Source: Pseudomonas brassicacearum subsp. neoaurantiaca
GTDB taxonomy: Bacteria; Pseudomonadota; Gammaproteobacteria; Pseudomonadales; Pseudomonadaceae
DNA: 64,000 bases
Assembly (NCBI RefSeq): GCF_013608025.1
Contig: NZ_VDLV01000010.1
Span: forward strand, 119,537 to 183,536
Direction: 5' to 3'
Each line of letters begins with the position of its first letter. Within the stretch, counting starts at the first letter, position 1. The position numbers and the translations under genes were made by a program. The notes beneath the pieces are model-generated. The model worked only from the letters and a program-made list of their open reading frames with translations. It made no database searches and was not told the DNA's origin. This document shows positions 27,320 through 37,500 of this stretch, piece after piece.

Positions 27320-30109
27320 TTACGCTGGAAGGCGATTTATTGCCGACACGTGAGAGTTGTACGACTCATAGTCTCTGAGGTTGCGGCCCGATGGAATGTT
27401 GACCTCATCGGGAATAATGCCGCTGCAGTTGAAGCAAGCAATGAACGGTTCCGGTTGCGTCACGCTGGTCAACTTTTCAGTGAACAGATGCGTATCCGAC
27501 AGCACCCTTTCAACTTGACCCGGATAGAGCGCCACGATTGAGTTGAGTACACGGACTTCTCCGTGAGCCCCTGGTCCTCCGGCGCGCACGGGAATGATGC
27601 CGTTGGTTTTCTCGATGTGCGTGGCGATGAGCTGCCGGGTGTGTGGCTGGAGTTCGTACAGGGTCTCGACTGTCCTGCTCAGCGTCGGCTCGAGCTTCAG
27701 CAGATCAGGGTCCAGCTCGAATTTATGGACGGGGTCGTTTTTCGTCGCGCTGTACCGTTCGCCCAGGTCCGCCAGGTAGTCATGGGTATCGCCGATCTTG
27801 TAGCTTCCGAAGTTCAGGTAGAACCTGTCGCTTTTGGCGGCGCCGTCATAATTTTTGTCCACGCCGCGGTATCCCGCCGGGCCGGATTTTGGGCCGGTGA
27901 GATTGTAGTACTCGTTGAGGCCTATATCGTTGTCGCCCTTGCGATCCAGGACTACGCCATAGGCGTGGACGACCAAGTCCTTGCGTTTTGTTTTGCTGAA
28001 ACCGGGGCCGGCGTCGGGATCTTCGGTAGGGCCTTGTTTGCCCTTCTTCTGCGGGATGGGGGCGGTCATCATTTTTTTCGAGCGGTTCTCCCCATCCTGT
28101 CTCAGCCATTCGACGGGATCGACGCGTTCTCCTTGGGCGTCAGTCAGTACCAATCCTTGGTGATCGACATACCTCATCGGGTTATTCCCGACCATGCAAT
28201 ACAAGTTCAAGCCGTCCACCGCCCCCGCCGGGTCGGGACTGATCCAGCGCTGCAACCACGGCGCGTAATACCGCTGCCCGTAGTAATACAATCCGCTGGC
28301 ATCGCGCTCCTTGCCGGAATAGCGAATGGTCCGGTAATCGGCTTCCACAGCCGAACGGGATGCCACCCAAGCGGTTCCTCCATAGGGCAGATAACTTTCC
28401 TGGCTGATCAGGTCGGCCTTGTCGTTGAGTTCCAATGAACTGGAGCCCAGATGGTCGTCGAGGCCGTAGCGCGATTGGTTGGCTGCGATACGGGACGGTC
28501 GACCTTCGGTCCAATGCAGATAACGTACGTTGCAGCGTCCGGCTTGCAGGGTAATGACTTCCAGTCGTTCGTTATGACGGGTGTGGATTTCGAGGCCTGG
28601 CAAATAACGGACTTCGCCAGTATGGGTGAGCGACGTGGTATGGGTCGTTTTGACCTTGCGTACGCGTTGACCGCTGCTGTCGTAGCCATAGCGCTCGGTG
28701 TCATCGAGACCGCTTTCACGCTTGACCAGCACCACACTGTCGAGTTGGTTGCGGCTATTCCATGTCAGTGCCAGGCCTGGGCGTAGCGCCCGCAGGTTAC
28801 CGTTGCCATCGAATTCCATCTTGGTTGTATCGTGGCCCTGGCTCCAAGACATAAGGCGATTGCCGTCGGCACCAGCGTTCAATGTGCGGGTGTAGTTGTT
28901 TCCATCACGAACATGGCGCAGTTCAGTCAAGTTGCCGCCGTCGTCGTATGTGTATTGCTCGGTAAAGTTGAATAGTTGCGTGTGATCGAAGGGGATCGTG
29001 CCGACGGATGGAAGGGCGGGAGGGCGGCTCAGGCCAGCAGCCTCACGCCCGGTGGCGCTGGTCAACTGGTAGAGGCTGTCGTAGGTGAAGGTATTGACGG
29101 CTTCGACCCGTTGGTTGCTGTTGAATCGCTCCGGTTGGGCCTTGTCGGTAATTTGAGTCACGTTACCCACCGCGTCGTAGGCGTAGTGGAGGTCTTGCAA
29201 GGGTTTGCCAGGCGCCGATGCACTGAGCGAGGCCAGTCGCCCGCTGGCCGGGTCGAACACCGCACGACTCGTCACGCCGTTGCCGGCGGTTTGGGATTCG
29301 ACCTGGCCAAACGCGTTGTAGACGAGATCTTTCACGATGGTTTTACGGGTCTCGACACCCTTTATCCTCAGACTTACGGATTTGAGCTGTCCCGCGATAT
29401 CGAAAGCGTGGTGCTGTTCGTGTTGAGCCGCATCGGTTTGCTGGATGATTTGCCCCAGCGCGTCGTAGCTCCAATTCGTTGTGTAGCCTTCTCTCTTTTC
29501 AAGCAGAACATCGCGACCTTCCTCGTCGGTTGGCCAGTCAGGTTGTTCAACCTCGGGAAGAAAGCGCCTCGTCTGGCTGCGCGGTTTGCCGCATAACGCA
29601 TATTCATCGATGATCAAGGTGCCCGCGCTGTCATCGTGGCGGATCAGTGCGCCGCACCGATTGAGCGTCGCCGACTCCGGCGAGCTGTCGCCATAGCACA
29701 GGCGCTCCACTGTGCGTGGCGCTTGTCCTGCGGCTTGCTCCTCGATGGAGATCAGTCTGAGTTGGTTGTCATAGGTTGATCGCCAGTGATGTCCTCGCTG
29801 ATCCCAACTGCGCAGGATCTGTCCGGCGTCACCAGGCAAATCCAGGCGCCATCCGGCGTCGACACTTTTAACCTGCAGTGGTTTGCCGGACAGGCTGTGG
29901 ACGGTCGCAAGATTGGCGTCGGTTGCGTTGGCAAGCCGAGGGTCGCGCTGGGCAACCAGCCTCCCGGCGACGTCATGCTCTTGCTGGCTGAGACGCATCT
30001 GAAGCGCCTCGCCTGCCTTGCTTCGGCAGTAGGCAACATGGCGCACTGTCAGGCCGCGGCTATCAACGGCATTGATCGTGGGCGTCTTGCGATGCAAGCG
30101 TGGGTTCAT
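27320..30109 (-). CDS. tccC: Tc toxin effector subunit (TccC, RHS-repeat) with deaminase-like C terminus
   Basis: TccC is the C subunit of a Tc insecticidal toxin complex. The RHS-repeat shell encloses a toxic C-terminal tail, which is cleaved off and translocated by the TcA pore. The 929-residue protein has YD/RHS repeats (YDALGQIIQQTDAAQHEQHH, YDAVGNVTQITDKAQPERFN, YTYDDGGNLTELRHVRD) and the RHS core end (RYYAPWLQRWISPDPAG, DGLNLYCMVGNNP) near residue 640. The variable tail (about 655-929) shows H849-G-E851 (AHGEVRVLN) and C892-x2-C895 (ACFNCSGIIP), a zinc-deaminase-like signature closest to the YwqJ type. It overlaps tcaC by 4 nt. Photorhabdus TccC3 and TccC5 tails are ADP-ribosyltransferases, which this tail does not resemble. 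Confidence 0.92.
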   Translation of the reverse strand: MNPRLHRKTPTINAVDSRGLTVRHVAYCRSKAGEALQMRLSQQEHDVAGRLVAQRDPRLANATDANLATVHSLSGKPLQVKSVDAGWRLDLPGDAGQILRSWDQRGHHWRSTYDNQLRLISIEEQAAGQAPRTVERLCYGDSSPESATLNRCGALIRHDDSAGTLIIDEYALCGKPRSQTRRFLPEVEQPDWPTDEEGRDVLLEKREGYTTNWSYDALGQIIQQTDAAQHEQHHAFDIAGQLKSVSLRIKGVETRKTIVKDLVYNAFGQVESQTAGNGVTSRAVFDPASGRLASLSASAPGKPLQDLHYAYDAVGNVTQITDKAQPERFNSNQRVEAVNTFTYDSLYQLTSATGREAAGLSRPPALPSVGTIPFDHTQLFNFTEQYTYDDGGNLTELRHVRDGNNYTRTLNAGADGNRLMSWSQGHDTTKMEFDGNGNLRALRPGLALTWNSRNQLDSVVLVKRESGLDDTERYGYDSSGQRVRKVKTTHTTSLTHTGEVRYLPGLEIHTRHNERLEVITLQAGRCNVRYLHWTEGRPSRIAANQSRYGLDDHLGSSSLELNDKADLISQESYLPYGGTAWVASRSAVEADYRTIRYSGKERDASGLYYYGQRYYAPWLQRWISPDPAGAVDGLNLYCMVGNNPMRYVDHQGLVLTDAQGERVDPVEWLRQDGENRSKKMMTAPIPQKKGKQGPTEDPDAGPGFSKTKRKDLVVHAYGVVLDRKGDNDIGLNEYYNLTGPKSGPAGYRGVDKNYDGAAKSDRFYLNFGSYKIGDTHDYLADLGERYSATKNDPVHKFELDPDLLKLEPTLSRTVETLYELQPHTRQLIATHIEKTNGIIPVRAGGPGAHGEVRVLNSIVALYPGQVERVLSDTHLFTEKLTSVTQPEPFIACFNCSGIIPDEVNIPSGRNLRDYESYNSHVSAINRLPA

Positions 30110-33100
30110 GCCTCACCTCCAGCGGTCGCGGCATGTTCGGCCATGACTTCTTCCAGCGTGTCGTTTTCGTCCTCGTCCAAGGTGTACCAGGGATGACGTG
30201 TCTGTCGCCGCATGTAGGAAAGGCCATGCTGTTTGGCGAGACGGGTGTGGGTGGGGCGGCCCAATGCGTCGTAAAACTGCTCGTCGCAATGACCGAATTG
30301 CCGAAAGGACTTGTCGTTGATGTGGCGGTGTTGATCAGCAAAATAAGGGCGGTAGATTCGGATCGCCAGTCCTTTGCTGTTGTATTCCACTCGTCCGCTG
30401 ACGTGCCAGCGCGTTGCGGTGATTTGCTCCAGCGGCCTGCCGTCGTTGACGGTGAGTTCACCCTTGGCGTCAACGATGTAAGCCAAGCCCGGCTCGTCCA
30501 ATTGCTTGTTTTGCAACAGCCGACCGAAGCCATCGAAGCACCTCATGCTGATACGGATTTGTCTCTGGTCATCGTCGGGATAACGATCGGCGACAAGTGT
30601 GGCGATGTGTACCGGCTCACGTTTCGCGTTGCGAATTTCGCGTTTCAGTTTTTTGTCGTCTTCGGTCAGTACCTCCAGTCTTGACAGCCGGGGACGAGCC
30701 GAAGCACGGATATGCCCGGTTGGCAGTACGTCACCATTGGTCACGCAGCGCTCTAGCCAGGCGGCGTCCATGCGGGCGGTCGACGATACGTTTCCCATCC
30801 AACTGAATGGCGCGTAATAGACAGCGGTGGCGGCGTCTTGCAAAGCGTCGTTGCTCCGTGCGATCGCTTCTGCCGGGCTCTTGAACGATGGCTTGAACGC
30901 TGCGATCGGTTTGAAGCCCACGGGGTTGTTGTTCTCACTACCGTAAAAGGTGCTGGCAAATACTTGGCCGAAGGCATCGACGAGGCCTTCCTGTACGTTG
31001 CCGTCGGGGTCTTTGACGCACTGGGGCCGCGATGTGCGGTAATCATATTCAGCATGGGTCACACAGCCGTCAGGCAGTTCGAACTCAGTGACAAAGCAAG
31101 CGTATGGGTCGTATCGGACCTTGGTCGCGCCGTGGCTGTTGCTCGGCTGCACGGTCTGGGTTTTATAAAAGCCTTCCAAACCGGCATACGTCGCGAAGCC
31201 ACTTTTGACCGACCAGAGCGTCCTCGACGCAGTGCCCGTCGGAAGAAAGTCGGCCATGCGTCCATAGCCGATTTCGTGCAGCAGGGTTTCCTCGGGGCGA
31301 GAGTTTTCTGGCAATAGGTCGAAGGCTTGCAGGGCAGTTTCGTCCAGCTCCGCGGTTTCCAGATACGCGACCAAGGCTTCGAAGCTGGCTTCGCCGTCGG
31401 CCAGGGTTTCGTCGGACGAAGCCTTTTTGTAGCGCGTCAGGCAAAGGCTGGTCAGAACGCCCGTGGGCGTCAGGCTCGGGTCGAGGAACAGTCCGATGAA
31501 CGCTTCATGGCTGATGCGCTGCGCAGCCAGCCCTTCGGCTTCAGGTGCCTTGGGCCGTTTCAACGCGGTGGTTCGCTGGCGATAAGGTAAACCCAGGCGC
31601 CATTTTTGAGGCGTGTGCAAATTGATGAATTCGGCGCGGGTTTGCGTCAGGTAGTAAAACTGTTGCGCCGGGTCATGTGCGTCTCGCCACCATTGTTGCT
31701 GGTCTGGATCGCTGAACGGTACCCTATCTTCGGGCGTTTTGCGTCGAGCGTAGTGGACGTTCACGCTGTGGATCACTGAACCGTACTGATCATGCTGCAA
31801 ATTGATCGTGTGCTGGCATTGCGGGTCAGCGTCCTGGCCTTCGTACTGGTAACTGATGGATTCCAGCAGCAGTGCCAGCAGGGAGGCATAGCGGCGCTGG
31901 GCCTGGGGCGCCTGTTGTAGACGGATTCGATAACGGTTTTCCTGAACCGAATACAGCGTCTTGTTGCTACCCCCTGCGTATGTCTCGCGACGCAGTAAAC
32001 GACCGCTCAGGGCGCGGCACATTTCAAGCCTGGTCGCTTCGTCTGTCGCGGCAACCCATTCGTCATCACTGTTGTCGTCTTTGTATCGGCACAGAAATGC
32101 CTTGCCCAGTGCCTTGGCTTGCGAATCGGTGCTGTGATATTCGCCTCGGTCCATATCCACTGCCTGACCGGTATGAAACCAGCTTTTTTGCAGGCAGGGC
32201 TCGGTAAAGCCTGGCGAATCGGCATCGTTGGGATAGGTTTCATTGTCGGTTTGCATCAGCAATCCGAAGCCACGGAATTCCCGTTCCAAGCCATCGTAAT
32301 AACCTTGGCGATAGGAAAAGACCTGGGTCTGGCGAGTACCGGTAATCTCATCCCGCTGCACCTGGCGCGACACCAGGTGCAACGCCAATGGCACATGGCA
32401 GGCCAGGGACGCTTTGGCTATGACTCTTGAGGCTTTCTCGTCCAGCCACTCCTGGGCCGAGCTGCGATAAGCGATGCGGTGGGCGGCGCCCATGTTGTTG
32501 TTGGAAGCGGTCAACAGATAGGGTTTTTCCGCGACAAAATCATAGCGCCAATGTTGCGCTGGGCTCAGATGCGGCACGCTCAGCACCAGGCTAGAACAGC
32601 CCAGCCCTTGCAGGTCGACGATGCTCACCTGAGATAAATTGTCGTAGTGCAGGCCGGCCGGCCAGGGCAATTCAACCGCGGGAGCGAAGCCGCCGCAGCG
32701 GTTCATGAAGATCAATGCTCGATCCGCTTGCAGATAGATCAGATCGGCTGCACCGGAACCGTCCAGGTCCGCGAGACGGATACGCGAGGCGTCGAAGGTC
32801 TGGTAGTCGAGGCCCGGATCGCCCAGCACTTTACCTGTGCCGAACCGCCCCTGGCCCAGGCTCGGCCAACACTTCACTTCGTTGTGGCGAATGCGTACCA
32901 GGTGTTGCTGACCGCTACCGAGCAGATCACTGAAAGCGACCAGCTCGGCGGACGACCCGTTGGATACCGGCAAGGCGTCGTCATCATCGTCGTGAGGAAC
33001 TTCCCGGGCTGCGGCGAAGCCTCGCTCGCGCTGGTTGGCGTACAAGCGAACGCTGCGTGGGCCTATCAAGGCAAGATCGCTGAGCCCCTCGCCCATCAAG

Positions 33101-34575
33101 TCGGCCAACTGCCCCTGGGGTAGGAAAAATTCTGTTGGAAACGCTTGAAAGGTAGCGAAACTCGACCACTTTCGATCCGCGCCAAGGGAAAAGAAGCCGC
33201 TAAGCCCCGGCTGGGCAATGATCCAGTCCAATCGACCATCGCCTGTGATGTCACTCAGCGTTTGCTGCAGCGGTTTAGCTGTGTCAGCGACCGGAATCCC
33301 GGGCAACTCTTGCCACTGGCCGTATGCGACTTCATCAGTCTTGGCTTTCGCTCGAATGGGCTCACGGTAATACCAGGTCGCATCGTTTCGATGGAGCACG
33401 CCGGGCAACCCTTCGCCGTATAGATCCACCCATTGAAAACCTTGCTCGCCTTCGAGCCATGGCAGGTTTTCAAAGGGCTTCCAGGCGGTAACGTCGGGCT
33501 GGCCGTTGAACTCGCTGTAGCGAAACTCGATGGGGGGGCGGCTTTGGGGTAAGGCTCCGTTGTCGAACGCTTGGTCGTGCGCGGCGCTCAGCAGGTTATA
33601 GCCAAGAGGCGTCTCGCGGTACTCAAGCAGCAGGCGTCGCACAAGAACGGGATCGGGGCCCAGCTCCTCGGGAAAATGATGAAACATCAATACCTGGCGG
33701 CATAGGCGATCGGTGCGCAATTCGAAACCATAGGCAAACGAAGAGAACCCATCGCTACGTTTTTGCGGCTGTGCGTCTCCTTCGTACAACGGTTTTGCGC
33801 CATAGGCGGTACTCCGTTCGCCATAGTCAAAGATTAGTTCGAAATGCCACTGGTCCGGCTTGGGCTGGCCTGTCTCCCAGGCGTGAAGATTGGCGTTGGC
33901 CTTGAAATTCCCGTAACGCACATGGCTCAAGTAACGTTGGGCTCCGCCGTCTTCTCGTGCGTACTGATACAGGATGTGTTCGCCATGGGCATTCAGGCTT
34001 TCGTCGAGCAGCCATTCGCCGACCCGGCTTGGATCCTGTGGATCCGTCCGTCGCGATTCGGTTTTTTTTCCGTAGACGTGCAAACCGCCATCGGCACCGT
34101 GGACCAGCCAGAAGCCCGGTTTATCGCCCTCCGACGACCAATGTTCAATTCGGTCGAAGCTGCTTTCGACTCGTGGTAACTGACGTGTCACCGTATAGGT
34201 CGTGCCCAGGTCCACGCCGTTGTAGCGACTGACTTGGGTTGGCGCGGTGCCGTGTTCGGGCAACCAGACCACGCCGTTGGGGCCGACAATCTCGTCATCA
34301 TCGCTATAGGCGGGCACGCCCTTGCTGGTGCGTCGCGCCACGCTGGGCAGCGACAGTCCCCAGCCGATGCCGAACAAGCCATTGCCGGCCGAACTGCTGT
34401 AGTTCAAAGACATGGACGGAGCAAAGCCTCGTCCTGGTGAAGTCGGCAAGGCAATCTCATAGGAAGCGGTGCCGTGGGCGCCGACGACGTTCCAGCCTTT
34501 GCCGATGCTCTGGATGGCGCCGCCGCCCTTGGGCAGTGACGGCGCGGTCACCGGTAAAGCAGGTTGCCCGTTCAT
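30106..34575 (-). CDS. tcaC: Tc toxin cocoon subunit B (TcaC/TcdB-like)
   Basis: The B subunit forms, with TccC, the hollow cocoon that docks on the TcA pore. The 1489-residue protein begins with the SpvB domain (SLPKGGGAIQSIGKGWNVVG, GTASYEIALPTSPGRGFAPS, GLFGIGWGLSLPSVARRTSK) and continues with the FG-GAP-like and TcdB middle regions (DLTGDGRLDW-type repeats such as LSDITGDGRLDWIIAQPGLS, RIRLADLDGSGAADLIYLQA). Length is normal for TcaC/TcdB. It overlaps both neighbours by ATGA, so the three downstream Tc genes are translationally coupled. Confidence 0.95.
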   Translation of the reverse strand: MNGQPALPVTAPSLPKGGGAIQSIGKGWNVVGAHGTASYEIALPTSPGRGFAPSMSLNYSSSAGNGLFGIGWGLSLPSVARRTSKGVPAYSDDDEIVGPNGVVWLPEHGTAPTQVSRYNGVDLGTTYTVTRQLPRVESSFDRIEHWSSEGDKPGFWLVHGADGGLHVYGKKTESRRTDPQDPSRVGEWLLDESLNAHGEHILYQYAREDGGAQRYLSHVRYGNFKANANLHAWETGQPKPDQWHFELIFDYGERSTAYGAKPLYEGDAQPQKRSDGFSSFAYGFELRTDRLCRQVLMFHHFPEELGPDPVLVRRLLLEYRETPLGYNLLSAAHDQAFDNGALPQSRPPIEFRYSEFNGQPDVTAWKPFENLPWLEGEQGFQWVDLYGEGLPGVLHRNDATWYYREPIRAKAKTDEVAYGQWQELPGIPVADTAKPLQQTLSDITGDGRLDWIIAQPGLSGFFSLGADRKWSSFATFQAFPTEFFLPQGQLADLMGEGLSDLALIGPRSVRLYANQRERGFAAAREVPHDDDDDALPVSNGSSAELVAFSDLLGSGQQHLVRIRHNEVKCWPSLGQGRFGTGKVLGDPGLDYQTFDASRIRLADLDGSGAADLIYLQADRALIFMNRCGGFAPAVELPWPAGLHYDNLSQVSIVDLQGLGCSSLVLSVPHLSPAQHWRYDFVAEKPYLLTASNNNMGAAHRIAYRSSAQEWLDEKASRVIAKASLACHVPLALHLVSRQVQRDEITGTRQTQVFSYRQGYYDGLEREFRGFGLLMQTDNETYPNDADSPGFTEPCLQKSWFHTGQAVDMDRGEYHSTDSQAKALGKAFLCRYKDDNSDDEWVAATDEATRLEMCRALSGRLLRRETYAGGSNKTLYSVQENRYRIRLQQAPQAQRRYASLLALLLESISYQYEGQDADPQCQHTINLQHDQYGSVIHSVNVHYARRKTPEDRVPFSDPDQQQWWRDAHDPAQQFYYLTQTRAEFINLHTPQKWRLGLPYRQRTTALKRPKAPEAEGLAAQRISHEAFIGLFLDPSLTPTGVLTSLCLTRYKKASSDETLADGEASFEALVAYLETAELDETALQAFDLLPENSRPEETLLHEIGYGRMADFLPTGTASRTLWSVKSGFATYAGLEGFYKTQTVQPSNSHGATKVRYDPYACFVTEFELPDGCVTHAEYDYRTSRPQCVKDPDGNVQEGLVDAFGQVFASTFYGSENNNPVGFKPIAAFKPSFKSPAEAIARSNDALQDAATAVYYAPFSWMGNVSSTARMDAAWLERCVTNGDVLPTGHIRASARPRLSRLEVLTEDDKKLKREIRNAKREPVHIATLVADRYPDDDQRQIRISMRCFDGFGRLLQNKQLDEPGLAYIVDAKGELTVNDGRPLEQITATRWHVSGRVEYNSKGLAIRIYRPYFADQHRHINDKSFRQFGHCDEQFYDALGRPTHTRLAKQHGLSYMRRQTRHPWYTLDEDENDTLEEVMAEHAATAGGEA

Positions 34576-37500
34576 AGCGAACCTCCGGCTCTGGCGGTAT
34601 AGCTCAGGTGTACGATGATGTCGGTCAGCGATGCCAGCAGGTCTTTTTGTGCTTCAGGATTGGGGAAGATCAGTCGCCATTTGGAGATCGCACCGGTGTA
34701 TTCGAACGGCAGGTAGCGTTCATCGTTGAAGTTCAGGGTGAACAGACCGTTGTCGTCGATGCCGGTGGAGAGGGCGATTTGCTGGTTGGGGCGCAGGCCT
34801 TCCATGACCTGCCTTGAGTCAGCGGACATGAACACTTGGCTGGAAACCTGGGTCAGCGTGGCCCGGATGTTTTCGTAAGGACCCACCACGGCCGGCAATG
34901 AAACACTGATGGTTTTGATCCGCCGCAGGCAGTGATTTTGACCCTTGTAATCGTCCTCGAATAGTTCGTGGGATAGCTCGAACTCGCATTGGCCTCCCTT
35001 CAGGTCGGCATGCATCTCTTGCCATGATTTGTTGATCGTCGGGCCTTTGGTCTTGCCCTTCAATTGACGCAGTGAAATCGTCTTGCGGATTTCCAGCTCT
35101 CGCTCGCTACGGCGTAGATATTCGGCCTGCATGTTCGTCAGGCCGAGTTTCAATTGCTCGCCTGCTCCCAGTCCTCGATAGGTGGCGTTCCACGCGCCAG
35201 GTTGAATAAATCGCGTGTCGAAATTGGCAATTTCGTATTGCCAAGCACTCTCGGCGGCCAAGCACAGGGACAGCGTGGCGTCGTAGGCCTGGCGATAAAG
35301 CACCGAAAACTGGCTGTCCAGCCATTGGTACAGCTGTGCTTTGGTAAAGCGTTTGCTGAGAAAATCGTAGTTGGCCTTGGTTTGGCTCAGGGTTGATTCG
35401 GCCAGGCGCAATTGCAGGCGAGTGGCGGTTTCCTGCTCGGAAAACTGCGCCAGTTGCGCGTCGATCTGGGCCAGTTCGAGCCGTGACTGATCATGGTTGT
35501 AATGCCATTCCTCCCGGCGCCGATCGAATATGGCTTGGCGGTCCAGGTCGGCCGCGATCGTGCGGTTTATGATCGCGCCGCTATGGGCGGCCGCAGAGGC
35601 GGCGAGCGCCGGTCCCTCCCAACGGCTGCCGCCAAAGCTGAAGCCCGCGACGTTCGGAACCAACATCAGCCCAGCGGCTGCGACTTGGAAGGCCAATGCA
35701 GCGGCTTCCATCGTGCCGCTGGTTATATGGAACGCACTGACGTTTATTTCCTTGTCACTCAGACCATCGTCGAGGAGTTTTTTGTAATGGGTCGCGCGGC
35801 TTTGAGCAATTGCCTGGCTGGCGAGCAGCGCCTGGCGGTTCTGACGATCAATATTCAAGGCCTGGCGTTGCAGGTCGACCGAGATTTTTGCCAGGTTCCA
35901 GGCTTGCTGCTGCTGTAGCTCTTGTATCTGTGCCTGCTCCTTGCGCTCGATCAGCGATAGCAGCGAGGCGCCAAATTGGCTGAGGCTATCCACTGCGCTC
36001 AAGGCCTGGCTGTGCATGACCGAGAACCGATAGTGCGGGATAGAAGTGGTCGGCAAACCTTGGACCGTATTGTTCGAAGTATTCAGTACGGAGGCGCTGG
36101 GCGATGCGCGAGGATCCAGCGGGACTGCGAATGCCGGGAGGTGCAGCGGCTTGCCGGCGATGTCGAGGTTGTGCCGCAAGTTGTGCAGCCGGCTTTCAGC
36201 CACGTCCCAGCGGTGAAGCAACTGCGGATGAAATGGCAGGCGCAAATGCGGGCTGTCGATGGCTGGCAAGGACGCCTGCAAGCTACCTTCGCGAACCGGC
36301 AATGAAGGCTGCGAAGGGGCGAGTGAGCCTTCAAATGTACGCAAGTTGTCACTGGTCGCTTCGCTCAGCGTTTGCAGGCTCATGCTCACCCAATGATCGA
36401 TCGGTTGAACGATTGGGCGTGGTCCCAACAGATCCAACACCCGCACGTACCACAGCTTTGCCTCGCTGAGGCCGTCCGGGGTCAATTCGCGGTAAGCGGC
36501 GTCGCCTCGATTGATCAGGATGTCGAGGTACAGGAAGTACAGCGCTTTGCGAAAGTGCACCGGATGACTGAGTGCGATCTGGTGAGGGTCGTAGGGCGCT
36601 TGGTCGGCATACGACGGCGTACTGCTATCGATTAAAGGAACGGCCATCCAGCAGCTTTCTTTGCCGCGAGCCGGGTCAAAGAGACGACGCAACCAGCGCT
36701 CGGCTTCCTCATAGCGCTGCTCGGCGTTCAAGCGATGGGCGACCAGCCATGGCAAGTAAAGGAACAACTCGGTGAAGTAACGACCGTAAGGGCCGTGAAA
36801 GTCCATCTGGTTGTTTGCGCTGTCGAGTATGGTCGGTTCTGGCAGGCGTTGTGTTTTCCAATCCAACAGTTCATCCAGACCGTTCTCTGTAAGACGGATC
36901 AGTTCGGCGGCGAATGTGGTGTTCAACCTGATCGGCTGACCTGGATTGTTACCTGAAGTGGATGCGGAAAAATCCAGGAACTGCGCAGTGTCCTGGCCAT
37001 TTATCGATGTTTCGGTGATCGTTGGAGGAGAAAGATCGGAATGAGAGATGAGGTGCTCGGGCAGGAGGATACCGCTGTTTTTAATCACTCCAAGCTGGAT
37101 AAATTTGAGAAACTTTCGGGTTTGAATACGTTGGGCATCTGTATCAAAGAGCTTTTTTCGAACTCTTCTATCGAGGACCTTCAGGTCAACTTTCGTTTTT
37201 TCCGGGGCAGAGTCCGACGCGTAGGGCTGGAAGCTTAGGTCTTTGTTGATGCGAGTGATCCCAAGAAAAATGCAGTTGGTGTCGTTTGCAGGTTCCCTGT
37301 CGGCCTTGGCGCCCAATGACAGGAAAAGCAGATCCTGCATGCCGTTGCGATGGTGTTCGGCAACGGTACATAGCAACGACTTGATAGCATCGACGTCCTT
37401 GCCATAAAGCTGTTTGTCCTCGCAGTGCCGCTGCAGCCCAATTCGCGGCGTGCTCCATGTTCCATTCTGCTTTTTGAAGCAGAAGCTAAGGCGCAAAAGC

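Noticed and set aside
27223..27378. Small plus-strand frame after the VOC gene
   Set aside because: It runs into the 3' end of tccC, has no convincing ribosome site and no domain.
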